Assembly: GCA_035536185.1 (NCBI GenBank) | Contig: DATLOM010000050.1 | Coordinates: 1-19,175 of the forward strand | Source: GCA-2861595 sp035536185 | GTDB lineage: Bacteria > Actinomycetota > Acidimicrobiia > Acidimicrobiales > GCA-2861595 | DNA: 19,175 nt | Direction of reading: 5' to 3' | In this document: in pieces, positions 1-6,548 of the stretch | Layout of the letters: each line of letters opens with the position of its first letter | Numbering within the stretch: the stretch's first letter is position 1 | Made by a program: the position numbers and the translations under genes | Notes under the pieces: generated by a model | The model's input: only the letters and a program-made list of their open reading frames with translations | What the model was told of the DNA's origin: nothing | Databases searched by the model: none

Positions 1-110
1 ACCTGGAGCACGACCTTGTAGAGGGCGATGGTGAGCACCACCGAGCCGATTACCGCGAAGATGGTGCGCCAGGGGACCGGCCGTTCGGAGGCGGCGGCGT
101 CCGGCGACAT
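1..110 (-). CDS. N-terminus of a membrane protein, possibly AI-2E (PerM) family transporter; runs off the window
   Basis: Only the first 36 codons are in the window, read on the minus strand from the ATG at 110. The peptide begins MSPDAAASERPVPWRTIFAV and continues into a hydrophobic stretch (about residues 17-35) that looks like a first transmembrane helix. A short polar N-terminus followed by a PW-R-T-I-type lead into helix 1 is typical of actinobacterial AI-2E/PerM family transporters, but so little is visible that the family is a guess from memory. The start is supported by a TACGCT -10-like box (118-123) placed 7 bases before the ATG. The gene is divergent from the small protein at 149. 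Confidence 0.5.
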   Translation of the reverse strand, partial: MSPDAAASERPVPWRTIFAVIGSVVLTIALYKVVLQ

Positions 111-117
111 CGTCGTC

Positions 118-138
118 AGCGTACCGGCCAGCTAGGGT
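118..138. promoter_or_regulatory. Divergent -10 boxes between the two first genes
   Basis: On the minus strand TACGCT (118-123) lies 7 bases before the ATG at 110. On the plus strand TAGGGT (133-138) lies 10 bases before the ATG at 149. Both fit TANNNT, and the 38-bp gap has no clear Shine-Dalgarno sequence for either gene, so leaderless or nearly leaderless transcripts are likely. No good -35 boxes are visible. Confidence 0.35.
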
Positions 139-148
139 CGCACCGGTC

Positions 149-457
149 ATGGGCCAGCCCGTCGAAGTTGTCCAGAAACCTTCTACAAAGCCGTGGATCG
201 TCCGCTTCGACATCAACCGCAGCCTCACGGGGATGGGCCATGAGAAGTATCGGTCCATCGAGGATGCCCAAGGCGATCGCCCGCCCGATGTGCTCGCCCG
301 CCGACTGTTCGAGCGGGGCGGGATCATCTCGGTCCACGTGTACTCCAACACCATCACGGTGGAGCTGGCCCACGGCGTGAGCTCCGATGGACTGAGGGAG
401 ATGATCGAGCAGCTGTTCATCCACTATCGCGACGGCGTGCAGCCCAGCATCCCTTGA
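149..457 (+). CDS. Small protein with NifU_N/Nfu N-terminal-like pattern
   Basis: This is a 102-residue soluble protein with no signal peptide or membrane segment. After a KPWIVRFDINRSL opening, a segment around residues 36-71 reads as SIEDA...LARRLFERGGIISVHV...NTITVEL. That order (A-x-x-SPLA-like, LF, G, V-V, ITV) resembles the Nfu/NifU N-terminal domain (PF08712), a small alpha/beta domain found alone or joined to Fe-S scaffold domains. No Cys-x-x-Cys of the C-terminal scaffold domain is present, so it would not itself bind an Fe-S cluster the usual way. The ATG at 149 is the first start after the -10 box. It could also be an unrelated actinobacterial small protein. The family call is by pattern only. 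Confidence 0.6.
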   Translation: MGQPVEVVQKPSTKPWIVRFDINRSLTGMGHEKYRSIEDAQGDRPPDVLARRLFERGGIISVHVYSNTITVELAHGVSSDGLREMIEQLFIHYRDGVQPSIP

Positions 458-494
458 GGCTCTCCGAGAAGTGACTTGGCTTTGAAGTGATCCC

Positions 495-1745
495 ATGAGC
501 TCCGGGGCGGATGCATGGGCGGCGGTGCTGGAGCGGCTCGACGACGCCGCCGAGCTGATGGCGATCGATCCGGACATCCACCGCATGCTGCGCACGCCCC
601 GCCGGGTGCTCGAGGTGGCGGTACCGGTGCGCATGGACGACGGGAAGGTCGAGGTCTTCCAGGGTTGGCGGGTCCACCACGACACCACCAGGGGGCCGGC
701 CAAGGGGGGCCTGCGCTTCCATCCCGACCTCGACGTGCTCGAGGTGACGGCGCTCGCCGCCAGCATGACGTTCAAGACGGCAGTGACCAACCTCCCCTTC
801 GGCGGGGCCAAGGGTGGCGTGCGCTGCGACCCCAGCCGGCTGTCACTGCGGGAGCTCGAGCACCTCACCCGCCGTTATGCCATCGAGGTCTCGCCTCTCA
901 TCGGTCCCGACAAGGACGTGCTGGCTCCCGACGTCAACACCGACGGGCGGGTGATGGCTTGGCTGATGGACACGCTGTCGATGATGCAGGGCGAGCTGCT
1001 TCCTGGCTCGGTGACGGGAAAGCCGTTGTCGGTGGGCGGCACCCGGGGCCACGCCGGCGCCACGTCGAGCGGGGTGGTGCTGTGCGCCCGGGCCATCTTC
1101 GCCTCCCTGGAGCTGCCGCTGGTGGGGAGCCGGGCCGTGGTCCAGGGCTTCGGGAAGGTGGGCGGCCCGCTCGTCTTCCTCCTGTCCTCGGCGGGCATGC
1201 GGGTGGTGGCGGTGAGCGACGTGGGCGGAGCGGTCCACAACCCCGGAGGCCTCAACGCTGCGGCGCTGTCGGACCACGTGGCGGCGACGGGGTCGGTGGC
1301 CGGTTTCGACGGTGGCGACGCCATGAGCCAGGACGCCATGTGGGAGGTCGAGTGCGAGCTGGTGGTGCCGGCCGCTCTCTCGGGCGCCATCGACGAAGGA
1401 GTGGCCGAGGCGCTGCAGACCAGGGTGGTGGTGGAGGCGGCCAACGGCCCCACCACGCCGGCAGGCGATGCGGTGCTGCAACGGCGGGGGGTGGCGGTGG
1501 TACCCGACATCCTGGCCAACGCCGGCGGGGTCACCGCCTCGTACTTCGAGTGGGCCCAGAGCCGCCAGGGCTACGCCTGGGACGAGGAGACCGTGGCCAC
1601 CCGGCTGCGGGTGGGCATGGACGACGCCTTCACCTCGGTGTGGGCCAAGGCCCAGGCCCTCGGGGTGTCCCTACGCCGGGCCGCCTTCGGCCTGGCCCTG
1701 GACCGGGTGGCCGAAGCCATCGCCGCCCGCGGCCTCTTCCCCTGA
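495..1745 (+). CDS. gdhA: Glu/Leu/Phe/Val dehydrogenase (glutamate dehydrogenase type)
   Basis: The 416-residue product fits the usual length of hexameric NAD(P)-dependent amino-acid dehydrogenases, which interconvert glutamate and 2-oxoglutarate plus ammonia. The dimerisation/catalytic domain carries AKGGLRFHP (69-77), MTFKTAVTNLPFGGAKGGV with substrate Lys94 and catalytic Lys106, and the catalytic Asp in LAPDVNTDGRVMAWL (Asp146). The nucleotide-binding Rossmann fold shows VVQGFGKVGG (GxGxxG at 218-223). The VVEAANGPTTPAGD segment near residue 317 is also a family hallmark. The ATG at 495 sits just downstream of a weak GAAG. It stands alone on its strand, followed by convergent small genes. 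Glutamate rather than leucine/phenylalanine as substrate is a likely but unproven choice. Confidence 0.95.
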   Translation: MSSGADAWAAVLERLDDAAELMAIDPDIHRMLRTPRRVLEVAVPVRMDDGKVEVFQGWRVHHDTTRGPAKGGLRFHPDLDVLEVTALAASMTFKTAVTNLPFGGAKGGVRCDPSRLSLRELEHLTRRYAIEVSPLIGPDKDVLAPDVNTDGRVMAWLMDTLSMMQGELLPGSVTGKPLSVGGTRGHAGATSSGVVLCARAIFASLELPLVGSRAVVQGFGKVGGPLVFLLSSAGMRVVAVSDVGGAVHNPGGLNAAALSDHVAATGSVAGFDGGDAMSQDAMWEVECELVVPAALSGAIDEGVAEALQTRVVVEAANGPTTPAGDAVLQRRGVAVVPDILANAGGVTASYFEWAQSRQGYAWDEETVATRLRVGMDDAFTSVWAKAQALGVSLRRAAFGLALDRVAEAIAARGLFP

Positions 1746-1823
1746 CCCGGACCTGGGACCGAAGCGGGGCCTGGGCGCGGCTTGATCCAGGTTCGCTTGT
1801 TCCGAGGCGGTAGGCGTTGATGG

Positions 1824-2051
1824 TCAGGCGGTGCCGGCTTCGGGAGCGTCGATGACGGGGATCTCGGCGTCGGCCTTGGCCACCTTCTCGGCGGTTCGGG
1901 CCATCTCCTCGGTGAGGGCCTCGATCTCCTCTTCGATTACGGCCGCGTCCTCCGGACGGTGCTGGACCTCGGCCCGCTCACGCTGCTCGACCTGCTCCAC
2001 CAGCTGAAGCTCGAGCCCCACCAGGTGGTCCTCGAGGCGCGGATCGGTCAT
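1824..2051 (-). CDS. Small acidic coiled-coil protein of unknown function
   Basis: From the ATG at 2051 the product has 75 residues. Upstream in-frame starts (to 2096) would add a peptide that overlaps the end of the DUF3072 gene, so 2051 is preferred. The protein is rich in Glu, Ala and Gln and shows heptad-like spacing from about residue 8 to 60 (LVGLELQLVEQVEQ, then AAVIEEEIEALTEEMART), which suggests one long helix or helical hairpin. There is no signal peptide or cysteine. It begins 28 bases after the stop of the DUF3072 gene on the same strand, so the two are probably co-transcribed. I do not recognise the family. Confidence 0.6.
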   Translation of the reverse strand: MTDPRLEDHLVGLELQLVEQVEQRERAEVQHRPEDAAVIEEEIEALTEEMARTAEKVAKADAEIPVIDAPEAGTA

Positions 2052-2079
2052 GAGGGTTCCGTACCCCGAGAGGGCGGAA

Positions 2080-2289
2080 CTAACTCCCGGACGCACCCCG
2101 GCCGCTGCGCTCCTGGAGCTCGTCGATCTTCTTGGAGGCCTCGGCCTTGGTGAGCCGTTCGGGGTCGACTTCCTCGCCAGCCTCCTGGGCCAGGGTGTTC
2201 AGGTAGGACTCCTGGGCCCCGGTGACGGGCTCGTCGCCGGTGACCCATTCGTCGGGATCCTTCTCCGGGTTCCTCTGTATGTCAGCCAT
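2080..2289 (-). CDS. DUF3072 family small protein
   Basis: The 69-residue product matches the DUF3072 pattern that I know from many actinobacteria and proteobacteria: PVTGAQESYLNTLAQEAGEE followed by LTKAEASKKIDELQERSGRG. This is a small helical domain of unknown function. The N-terminal part (MADIQRNPEKDPDEWVTGDE) is a typical short polar lead. The start is decided by a strong Shine-Dalgarno AGGAGAAGG lying 2-10 bases before the ATG at 2289. The gene is divergent from imuA' across a 56-bp gap that holds a symmetric LexA box, so it may be damage-regulated too. Confidence 0.88.
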   Translation of the reverse strand: MADIQRNPEKDPDEWVTGDEPVTGAQESYLNTLAQEAGEEVDPERLTKAEASKKIDELQERSGRGASGS

Positions 2290-2306
2290 GTCCTTCTCCT
2301 ACCCAG

Positions 2307-2336
2307 TTGACAAACAAGAACAAACGTTCGCATACT
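2307..2336 (+). promoter_or_regulatory. SigA-type promoter of imuA'-imuB
   Basis: A perfect -35 TTGACA (2307-2312) is followed after 18 bases by CATACT (2331-2336) as -10. The start codon ATG at 2346 is 9 bases downstream, giving at most a few bases of leader. The LexA box lies between the two hexamers, so bound LexA would block RNA polymerase. Confidence 0.75.
2318..2329. promoter_or_regulatory. LexA/SOS box GAACAAACGTTC
   Basis: GAAC-N4-GTTC matches the Gram-positive/actinobacterial SOS operator exactly in its two half-sites. It sits inside the imuA' promoter spacer and 29 bases before the divergent DUF3072 start. A second box with the same half-sites precedes dnaE2, the partner gene, which makes a chance match very unlikely. 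Confidence 0.92.
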
Positions 2337-2345
2337 GGTTGGTCC

Positions 2346-3320
2346 ATGGCCCGCCCCGATCCCGCCGTCGCCGAGGCGAGCTCCCTTTCCCCAGCGGCCG
2401 AGCCCACAACTGCTCCTTTGTGTGCAAAAAGCGTTGCTATACAACGTTTTTTGCACACAAAGCCGTTGTGGCCACCACCCGAACCGGGTGTCGTATGTGC
2501 TGTTTCACCCAGCCGGGGCCGTGACACCCCACCGGAACCAGAGGTTCCGGCGAGGGCCCCGACCAACCCCGGGCGCCTCGCCCAGGCGGGGGCGCTGGCG
2601 GGGGAGCGCCTGCTGGCGGTGGCGCCGGCGCTGGAGAGCCTGTTCCCTCGAGGCGGCCTGCGCCGGGGGTCGACCGTCGCCGTCACCGGGTCCACATCAC
2701 TGGCCCTGGCTGTGCTGGCGGGGCCTTCGGCCGCCGGTTCGTGGTGCGCGGCGGTGGGTCTACCGGCTCTGGGCCTGGTGGCCGCGGCGGAGATGGGGGT
2801 GGCGTTGGACCGGTTCGCTCTGGTGCCGGCGCCGGGACCGGAGTGGCCGGCGGTGGTGGCCGCCCTGCTCGACGCTTTCGACGTGGTCATGGTGGGGACG
2901 GGCCCGAGGGTGCGGCCCGCCGATGCCCGCCGGCTCGTGGCCCGGGCCCGTGAGCGGGGGGCGGTGCTGCTGGTGGTGGGAGGGTGGGACGGTGCCGACG
3001 TCCGCTTGTCGGTCGCCGGCGCCGGCTCTGGGCGGCCGAGCCAGCCGGTCCAGCCGGTCCAGTCCGGCCAGCCGGTCCTATCGGTCCAGTCCTTCGGGTC
3101 GGTCCAGCCGGGCCAGTCCGGCCAGCCGGGCCAGTCCGTCCAGTCCGTCCAGTCCGTCCAGTCCGTCCGGTCGGTCCAGTGGCGAGGCCTGGGCGCCGGC
3201 CACGGCCATCTGCAGGCCCGCCTGGTGGAGGTGGTGGCCGAGGGGCGGGGAGCAGCGTCGCGGCCCCGCCGGCGCCGGCTGTGGTTGCCGGCCGAAGGCG
3301 GCGGCGTGGAGCCGGCGTGA
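2346..3320 (+). CDS. imuA': ImuA' RecA-like accessory protein of the SOS mutasome
   Basis: The product has 324 residues. Its core resembles RecA-like ImuA' of actinobacterial mutasomes: ALESLFPRGGLRRGSTVAVT with a degenerate Walker A (VTGSTSLALAVLAG), then a Walker-B-like region (DVVMVGTG and GAVLLVVGGWDGADVRLSV), and near the C-terminus RGLGAGHGHLQARLVEVV and a basic tail. ImuA' helps assemble ImuB and DnaE2 at stalled forks. The ATG at 2346 is chosen because it lies just after the -10 box; a GTG or other start further in is possible. Two parts look foreign to the family: residues about 20-60, which include a 47-bp palindrome and A/T-ending codons, and a Gln/Val/Ser/Pro-rich repeat (about 232-279) inserted between the Walker-B-like strand and the C-terminal motif. 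The stop overlaps the imuB start (GTGA). Confidence 0.85.
   Translation: MARPDPAVAEASSLSPAAEPTTAPLCAKSVAIQRFLHTKPLWPPPEPGVVCAVSPSRGRDTPPEPEVPARAPTNPGRLAQAGALAGERLLAVAPALESLFPRGGLRRGSTVAVTGSTSLALAVLAGPSAAGSWCAAVGLPALGLVAAAEMGVALDRFALVPAPGPEWPAVVAALLDAFDVVMVGTGPRVRPADARRLVARARERGAVLLVVGGWDGADVRLSVAGAGSGRPSQPVQPVQSGQPVLSVQSFGSVQPGQSGQPGQSVQSVQSVQSVRSVQWRGLGAGHGHLQARLVEVVAEGRGAASRPRRRRLWLPAEGGGVEPA
2416..2462. repeat. 47-bp imperfect palindrome inside imuA'
   Basis: Two 21-base arms (2416-2436 and 2442-2462) pair at 20 of 21 positions around the loop CTATA. The left arm starts CTTTGTGTGCAAAAA and the right arm ends TTTTTTGCACACAAAG. It is A/T-rich in a GC-rich gene and is read in frame as part of ImuA' (about residues 24-39). 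No U-run follows, so it is not a standard terminator. Confidence 0.85.
3041..3180 (+). repeat. Minisatellite of 9-base units in imuA'
   Basis: Degenerate 9-base units related to CCAGTCCGT and CCAGCCGGT run through the stretch; four perfect CCAGTCCGT copies lie at 3131-3166. In frame they encode a low-complexity segment built from SVQ, PVQ and SGQ triplets. Unit length is a multiple of three, so copy-number change would keep the frame. Confidence 0.88.
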
Positions 3321-5125
3321 GGGGACGGGCCACTCCTGAGTCCGGACCGGCGGGCGGGGCCGGCGGGGCCGACGCGACGGGCGGGGCGGGCGCGACGGGC
3401 GGGGCGGGCGCGACGGGCGATCCCGTGCGCACGCTGGTGGTGTGGTGGCCCGACTGGCCGTTGGTGGCCGCTGGCGTGGGGCCCGGCGTTCCCGCCGCCG
3501 TGGTTTCGGCCAACCGGGTGGTGGCGTGCTCGGCCGCGGCCCGGGCCGAGGGTGTGAAGCGGGGCCTGCGCCGGCGGGAGGCCCAAGCCCGCTGCCCCGA
3601 CCTCGTCATCCTTGCCCCGGACCCAGGGCGCGACGGTCGGGCGTTCGAGCCGGTGGTGGCGGCGGTGGAGGGCCTGGCTCCGGGTGTGGAGATCCTGCGC
3701 CCCGGAGCCTGTGCGGTCGCCACCCGGGGCCCGTCCCGCTACTTCGGCGGCGACGAGGCGTTGGCCGCGAAAATCATGTCCGTGGCAGATGCGGTGATGC
3801 CACGTCACGTGGAGAAGACGGCGCGGTCGCCTCACGTTGCGGGCGGCGATCTCCAAGCCACGATGAACGAGCAGGTCCTGGATTCGGGCCGACGGACCGG
3901 ATGTGCGCCCATGGGTTGCCGGGTCGGCATCGCCGACGGGCTCTTCGCCGCCGGGCTGGCGGCCCGGCGCGTCGTCGTCGTCCCGGTGGGGGAGAGCCCT
4001 GCTTTTCTGGCGTCGTTCCCGGTCGGCGTCCTGGAGCGCCCGGAGCTCTGCAACCTGTTGGTGCGCCTGGGCCTGCACACCCTCGGGGCCTTCGCGGCGT
4101 TGCCCGCGCCCGACGTGCTGGCCCGCTTCGGGCCCGACGGCGCCCTGGCCCACCGGCTGGCCCGGGGTCTCGACGAGCGCCCGTTGCGGGCGCGGGTCCC
4201 ACCGCCCGACTTCGCCGTCCAGGTGGAGCTCGACCCGCCGGCGCTGCGGGTGGACACCGCCGCCTTCGCGGCCAAGGCCCTCGCCGACGAGTTGCACCAG
4301 CGCCTGGCCCGCCTCGGCCTGGCCTGCACCCGGATCGCCGTGGAGGCCGAGACCGAGCACGGCGAGAGCCTGTCCCGCCTGTGGAGACACGAGGGAGCGT
4401 TGACGCCAGCTGCGATGGCCGAGCGGGTGCGATGGCAGGTTGACGGGTGGCTGGGGGGCACGGCCGGCGCCGGCATCCCCATCCCCACCGCCGGCCTGTC
4501 ACTGCTGCGCCTCGTGCCCGACCAGGTGGTGCCCGACGACGGGCGCCAGGCTGGTTTCTGGGGCGGGACCGACGCGGCCGCGGCCCGGGCGGCGCGTGCA
4601 CTGGCCCGGGTGCAGGGGATGCTCGGGCCCGATGCGGTGGTGACGGCGGTACCCAGCGGCGGCCGGGATCCTACGGAGCAGGTGACCCTGGTGCCGTGGG
4701 GTGACGTGCGTGAGCCGTCCCGTTCACCGGAGCCACCGTGGCCGGGGCGCCTGCCCCCGCCGGCGCCGGCCTCCGTCTTCGCCGACCCATTGCCGGCCGA
4801 GGTGGTGGACGCCGGCGGTCAGCCGGTCGGTGTCACCGGCCGGTTCACAGCGACGGCGGCACCCGCCCGCCTGTCGGCCGGGTCGAGCGGCTTGGGACAC
4901 GATGCCCGAACCGGTAGCGCCGGCGCCAGAACCGGCGGGCACGACGCTCGAACCGATTGGAACGACGTGGTCGCGTGGGCCGGCCCATGGCCGGTGGACG
5001 AACGCTGGTGGGACCACCCGGCCCACCGCCGGCGGGCCCGGTTCCAGGTCCTCACCGCCGACGGCGCCGCCTGGCTCTTGGCCGTCGAAGGCAGCCGCTG
5101 GTGGGCCGAGGCGGCCTACGACTGA
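3317..5125 (+). CDS. imuB: ImuB, catalytically inactive Y-family polymerase homologue
   Basis: The 602-residue product is the mutasome hub that links DnaE2 and ImuA' to the beta clamp. The GTG at 3317 overlaps the imuA' stop as GTGA; a GTG at 3425 just before the conserved RTLVVWWPDWPLVAAG is an alternative start. Family signs are VVSANRVVACSAAARAEGVKRG, RGPSRYFGGDEAL, CRVGIADGLFAAGLAA, a helix-hairpin-helix-like region (LGLHTLGAFAALPAPDVLAR), the little-finger region, and C-terminal WAGPWPVDERWW. The acidic triad of active Y-family enzymes is missing (the DxD site reads WWPDW; the SxDE site is replaced by RPGACAV), as known for ImuB. QVTLVPWG near residue 455 is a weak candidate for the clamp-binding motif. 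Oddities are an N-terminal Gly/Ala/Thr repeat, a 47-residue insert (153-199), and a repeat-bearing linker near the C-terminus. Confidence 0.9.
   Translation: MRGRATPESGPAGGAGGADATGGAGATGGAGATGDPVRTLVVWWPDWPLVAAGVGPGVPAAVVSANRVVACSAAARAEGVKRGLRRREAQARCPDLVILAPDPGRDGRAFEPVVAAVEGLAPGVEILRPGACAVATRGPSRYFGGDEALAAKIMSVADAVMPRHVEKTARSPHVAGGDLQATMNEQVLDSGRRTGCAPMGCRVGIADGLFAAGLAARRVVVVPVGESPAFLASFPVGVLERPELCNLLVRLGLHTLGAFAALPAPDVLARFGPDGALAHRLARGLDERPLRARVPPPDFAVQVELDPPALRVDTAAFAAKALADELHQRLARLGLACTRIAVEAETEHGESLSRLWRHEGALTPAAMAERVRWQVDGWLGGTAGAGIPIPTAGLSLLRLVPDQVVPDDGRQAGFWGGTDAAAARAARALARVQGMLGPDAVVTAVPSGGRDPTEQVTLVPWGDVREPSRSPEPPWPGRLPPPAPASVFADPLPAEVVDAGGQPVGVTGRFTATAAPARLSAGSSGLGHDARTGSAGARTGGHDARTDWNDVVAWAGPWPVDERWWDHPAHRRRARFQVLTADGAAWLLAVEGSRWWAEAAYD
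3374..3420 (+). repeat. 18-bp tandem repeat at the imuB N-terminus
   Basis: Two full copies of GCGACGGGCGGGGCGGGC (3374-3391 and 3392-3409) and a partial third (3410-3420) encode ATGGAG units. They lie before the conserved start of ImuB (RTLVVWW), so if translation starts at 3425 the repeats are untranslated or part of a linker. Confidence 0.8.
3773..3913 (+). other. In-frame segment with atypical codons inside imuB
   Basis: These 47 codons lie between FGGDEALAAK and GCRVGIADGLF, which are nearly adjacent in the ImuB proteins I recall. Codons ending in A or T (GCA, CCA, CGT, CCT, GTT, CAA, CGA, GGA, TGT) are frequent here and rare on either side. It contains inverted repeats CGTGGCA/TGCCACG (3781-3787 and 3798-3804) and the palindrome CCACGTCACGTGG (3800-3812). 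The boundaries are by eye. Confidence 0.6.
4898..4955 (+). repeat. Imperfect 16-base direct repeat in imuB
   Basis: CACGATGCCCGAACCG (4898-4913) and CACGACGCTCGAACCG (4940-4955) match at 14 of 16 positions and encode HDARTG/HDARTD. They fall in a linker before the conserved C-terminal WAGPWPVDERWW motif. Confidence 0.7.
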
Positions 5126-5147
5126 AGATCCCTGGCGCTCTAAATGG

Positions 5148-6548
5148 ATGGTGCGTATAGTTGCCAGTGCGGCGGTTAGGGGGTCTAGGTCATTGGGGCA
5201 GGCGCTTGCTAGTCGAGCTGATGTAGCTCGGCTGTTCGGCCGAGCCGCGTTCGGCGCCACGTCGGCCGATCTCGACAAATGGACGGGGCAGCCCTACGCG
5301 GCGGCGGTGAGCTCCCTGGTCGACGTGCCCGACCCGGCGTTACGGGCACCACAGGTGGACGACGTCGCCCGCCTCATACACGAGAACAACAAGGACACCG
5401 TCGACAAGAACCAGCTCTGGTGGCTCAAGCGCATGGCCTCCACCCCGTACCCGCTGGAGGAGCGAATGACGCTGTTCCTCCACGACCACTTCGCCACCTC
5501 GGTGCTGGCCAACGGCCGGCCGGACGCCGCCATGGTCCTGCATCAGAACGAGACGTTGCGCCTCCGTTCACTCGGCAACTTCAGCACCCTGTGCAACGAC
5601 ATCACCGTCGACCCGGCCATGCTCCACTGGCTCAGCGGCACCCTGAACCGGTCGGGCAAGCCCAACGAGAACTACGCCCGCGAGCTGTTCGAGCTGTTCA
5701 CCCTGGGCACCATCCCCCAGGTGTACACCGAGACCGACATCCGTCAGGCCGCACGTGCCCTCACCGGCTGGACGGTGGACGCCAACCGCGCCGCCAAGTT
5801 CAACACCGGCACCCACGACAAGGGCACCAAGGTCGTGCTCGGCCGCACCATCACCAACCTCGAGGCCACCGAGTACCAGGAGGTCGTCGCCGCCGCCCTC
5901 ACTTACAAGGTGGAAGGCCGGACGGTGGCCCCGCTCTACATCGCCTACAAGCTGGTGCTGAGCTTCGGGTACATCCCCGAAACCACCGACCTGCTCGCCG
6001 CTCCGGATCCCGTGGTGGCCGCCGTGGCGGCTGCTCTGGCCCCGGCCTGGGACCTGCGGGCCGCCGTGAGAACGATGCTCATGCACGACGGCTTCCGGTC
6101 GGCCGACGCCACCCAGGGTCGCCAGACGGTACGCCAGCCGATCGAGCTGGCTGTCCACGCCGCCAAGGCACTGGGGTTCGAGGCCAACCAGGGGCAGCTC
6201 GTCACCCTGCTGGGGCGCATGGCCCAGAAGCCGTTCCAGCCTCCCAACGTGAGCGGCTGGCAGATCGGCAGGGATTGGTTGTCCCCGACGACGGTCATCG
6301 CCCGCTACGACCTGGGGATCACGGCCTACGCGCTGTGGCTGGCGGTCAACCAGGTGCTGCGGGTCGCCCTGCCGGCGTCGGGCGACCTGGCCGCTTGGGC
6401 CGCTCGGCTCGGCCTGGCCGGCCTTTCGCCCAACACCGAGGCGGCCATCCGCGGATATCTGGCCAGCCCCGGCACGACCGCAGAAGCCGAGAAGCAAAAG
6501 GGCGTGCTCACTCTGCTCATGTCGAGCCCCGACTGGATGGTGATGTGA
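5148..6548 (+). CDS. DUF1800 domain protein
   Basis: From the ATG at 5148 the product has 466 residues, a usual length for DUF1800 (PF08811), a family of unknown function normally encoded beside DUF1501. Hallmarks are RADVARLFGRAAFGAT near the start, ERMTLFLHDHFATS, NENYARELFELFTLG, ARALTGWTVD, FNTGTHDKGTKVVLG, and PPNVSGWQIGRDWLSP near the C-terminus. No signal peptide or membrane helix is evident. The start is uncertain: a TTG at 5193 has AGGGGG (5179-5183 region) about 9 bases upstream and TATAGT further up. The first 27 codons use many A/T-ending codons, unlike the rest. It lies 22 bases after imuB, and its TGA overlaps the DUF1501 ATG (ATGA), implying translational coupling. Confidence 0.92.
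   Translation: MVRIVASAAVRGSRSLGQALASRADVARLFGRAAFGATSADLDKWTGQPYAAAVSSLVDVPDPALRAPQVDDVARLIHENNKDTVDKNQLWWLKRMASTPYPLEERMTLFLHDHFATSVLANGRPDAAMVLHQNETLRLRSLGNFSTLCNDITVDPAMLHWLSGTLNRSGKPNENYARELFELFTLGTIPQVYTETDIRQAARALTGWTVDANRAAKFNTGTHDKGTKVVLGRTITNLEATEYQEVVAAALTYKVEGRTVAPLYIAYKLVLSFGYIPETTDLLAAPDPVVAAVAAALAPAWDLRAAVRTMLMHDGFRSADATQGRQTVRQPIELAVHAAKALGFEANQGQLVTLLGRMAQKPFQPPNVSGWQIGRDWLSPTTVIARYDLGITAYALWLAVNQVLRVALPASGDLAAWAARLGLAGLSPNTEAAIRGYLASPGTTAEAEKQKGVLTLLMSSPDWMVM
5156..5195 (+). promoter_or_regulatory. Possible internal promoter and Shine-Dalgarno for the DUF1800 operon
   Basis: TATAGT (5156-5161) matches the -10 consensus at five of six positions. It is followed by an AGGGGG stretch about nine bases before TTG at 5193, in frame with DUF1800. 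No convincing -35 is visible. If real, it would let the secreted trio be read apart from imuA'-imuB. Confidence 0.3.

Noticed and set aside
1746..1823. Possible terminator between gdhA and the convergent coiled-coil gene
   Set aside because: Only a weak 7-bp pairing with a loop of over 30 bases was found, and no U-run.
2416..2462. Rho-independent terminator
   Set aside because: The stem is A/T-rich, lacks a following U-run, and lies early inside the imuA' reading frame.
3041..3180. Possible CRISPR-like repeat array
   Set aside because: Units are nine bases, contiguous and degenerate, with no spacers; they are in frame within imuA'.
2282..4390. A 702-codon open frame on the minus strand opposite imuA' and imuB
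   Set aside because: It is a by-product of GC-rich coding on the plus strand; the translation is low-complexity (Arg, Pro, Thr-Asp-Trp repeats), and both plus-strand genes have clear family motifs.
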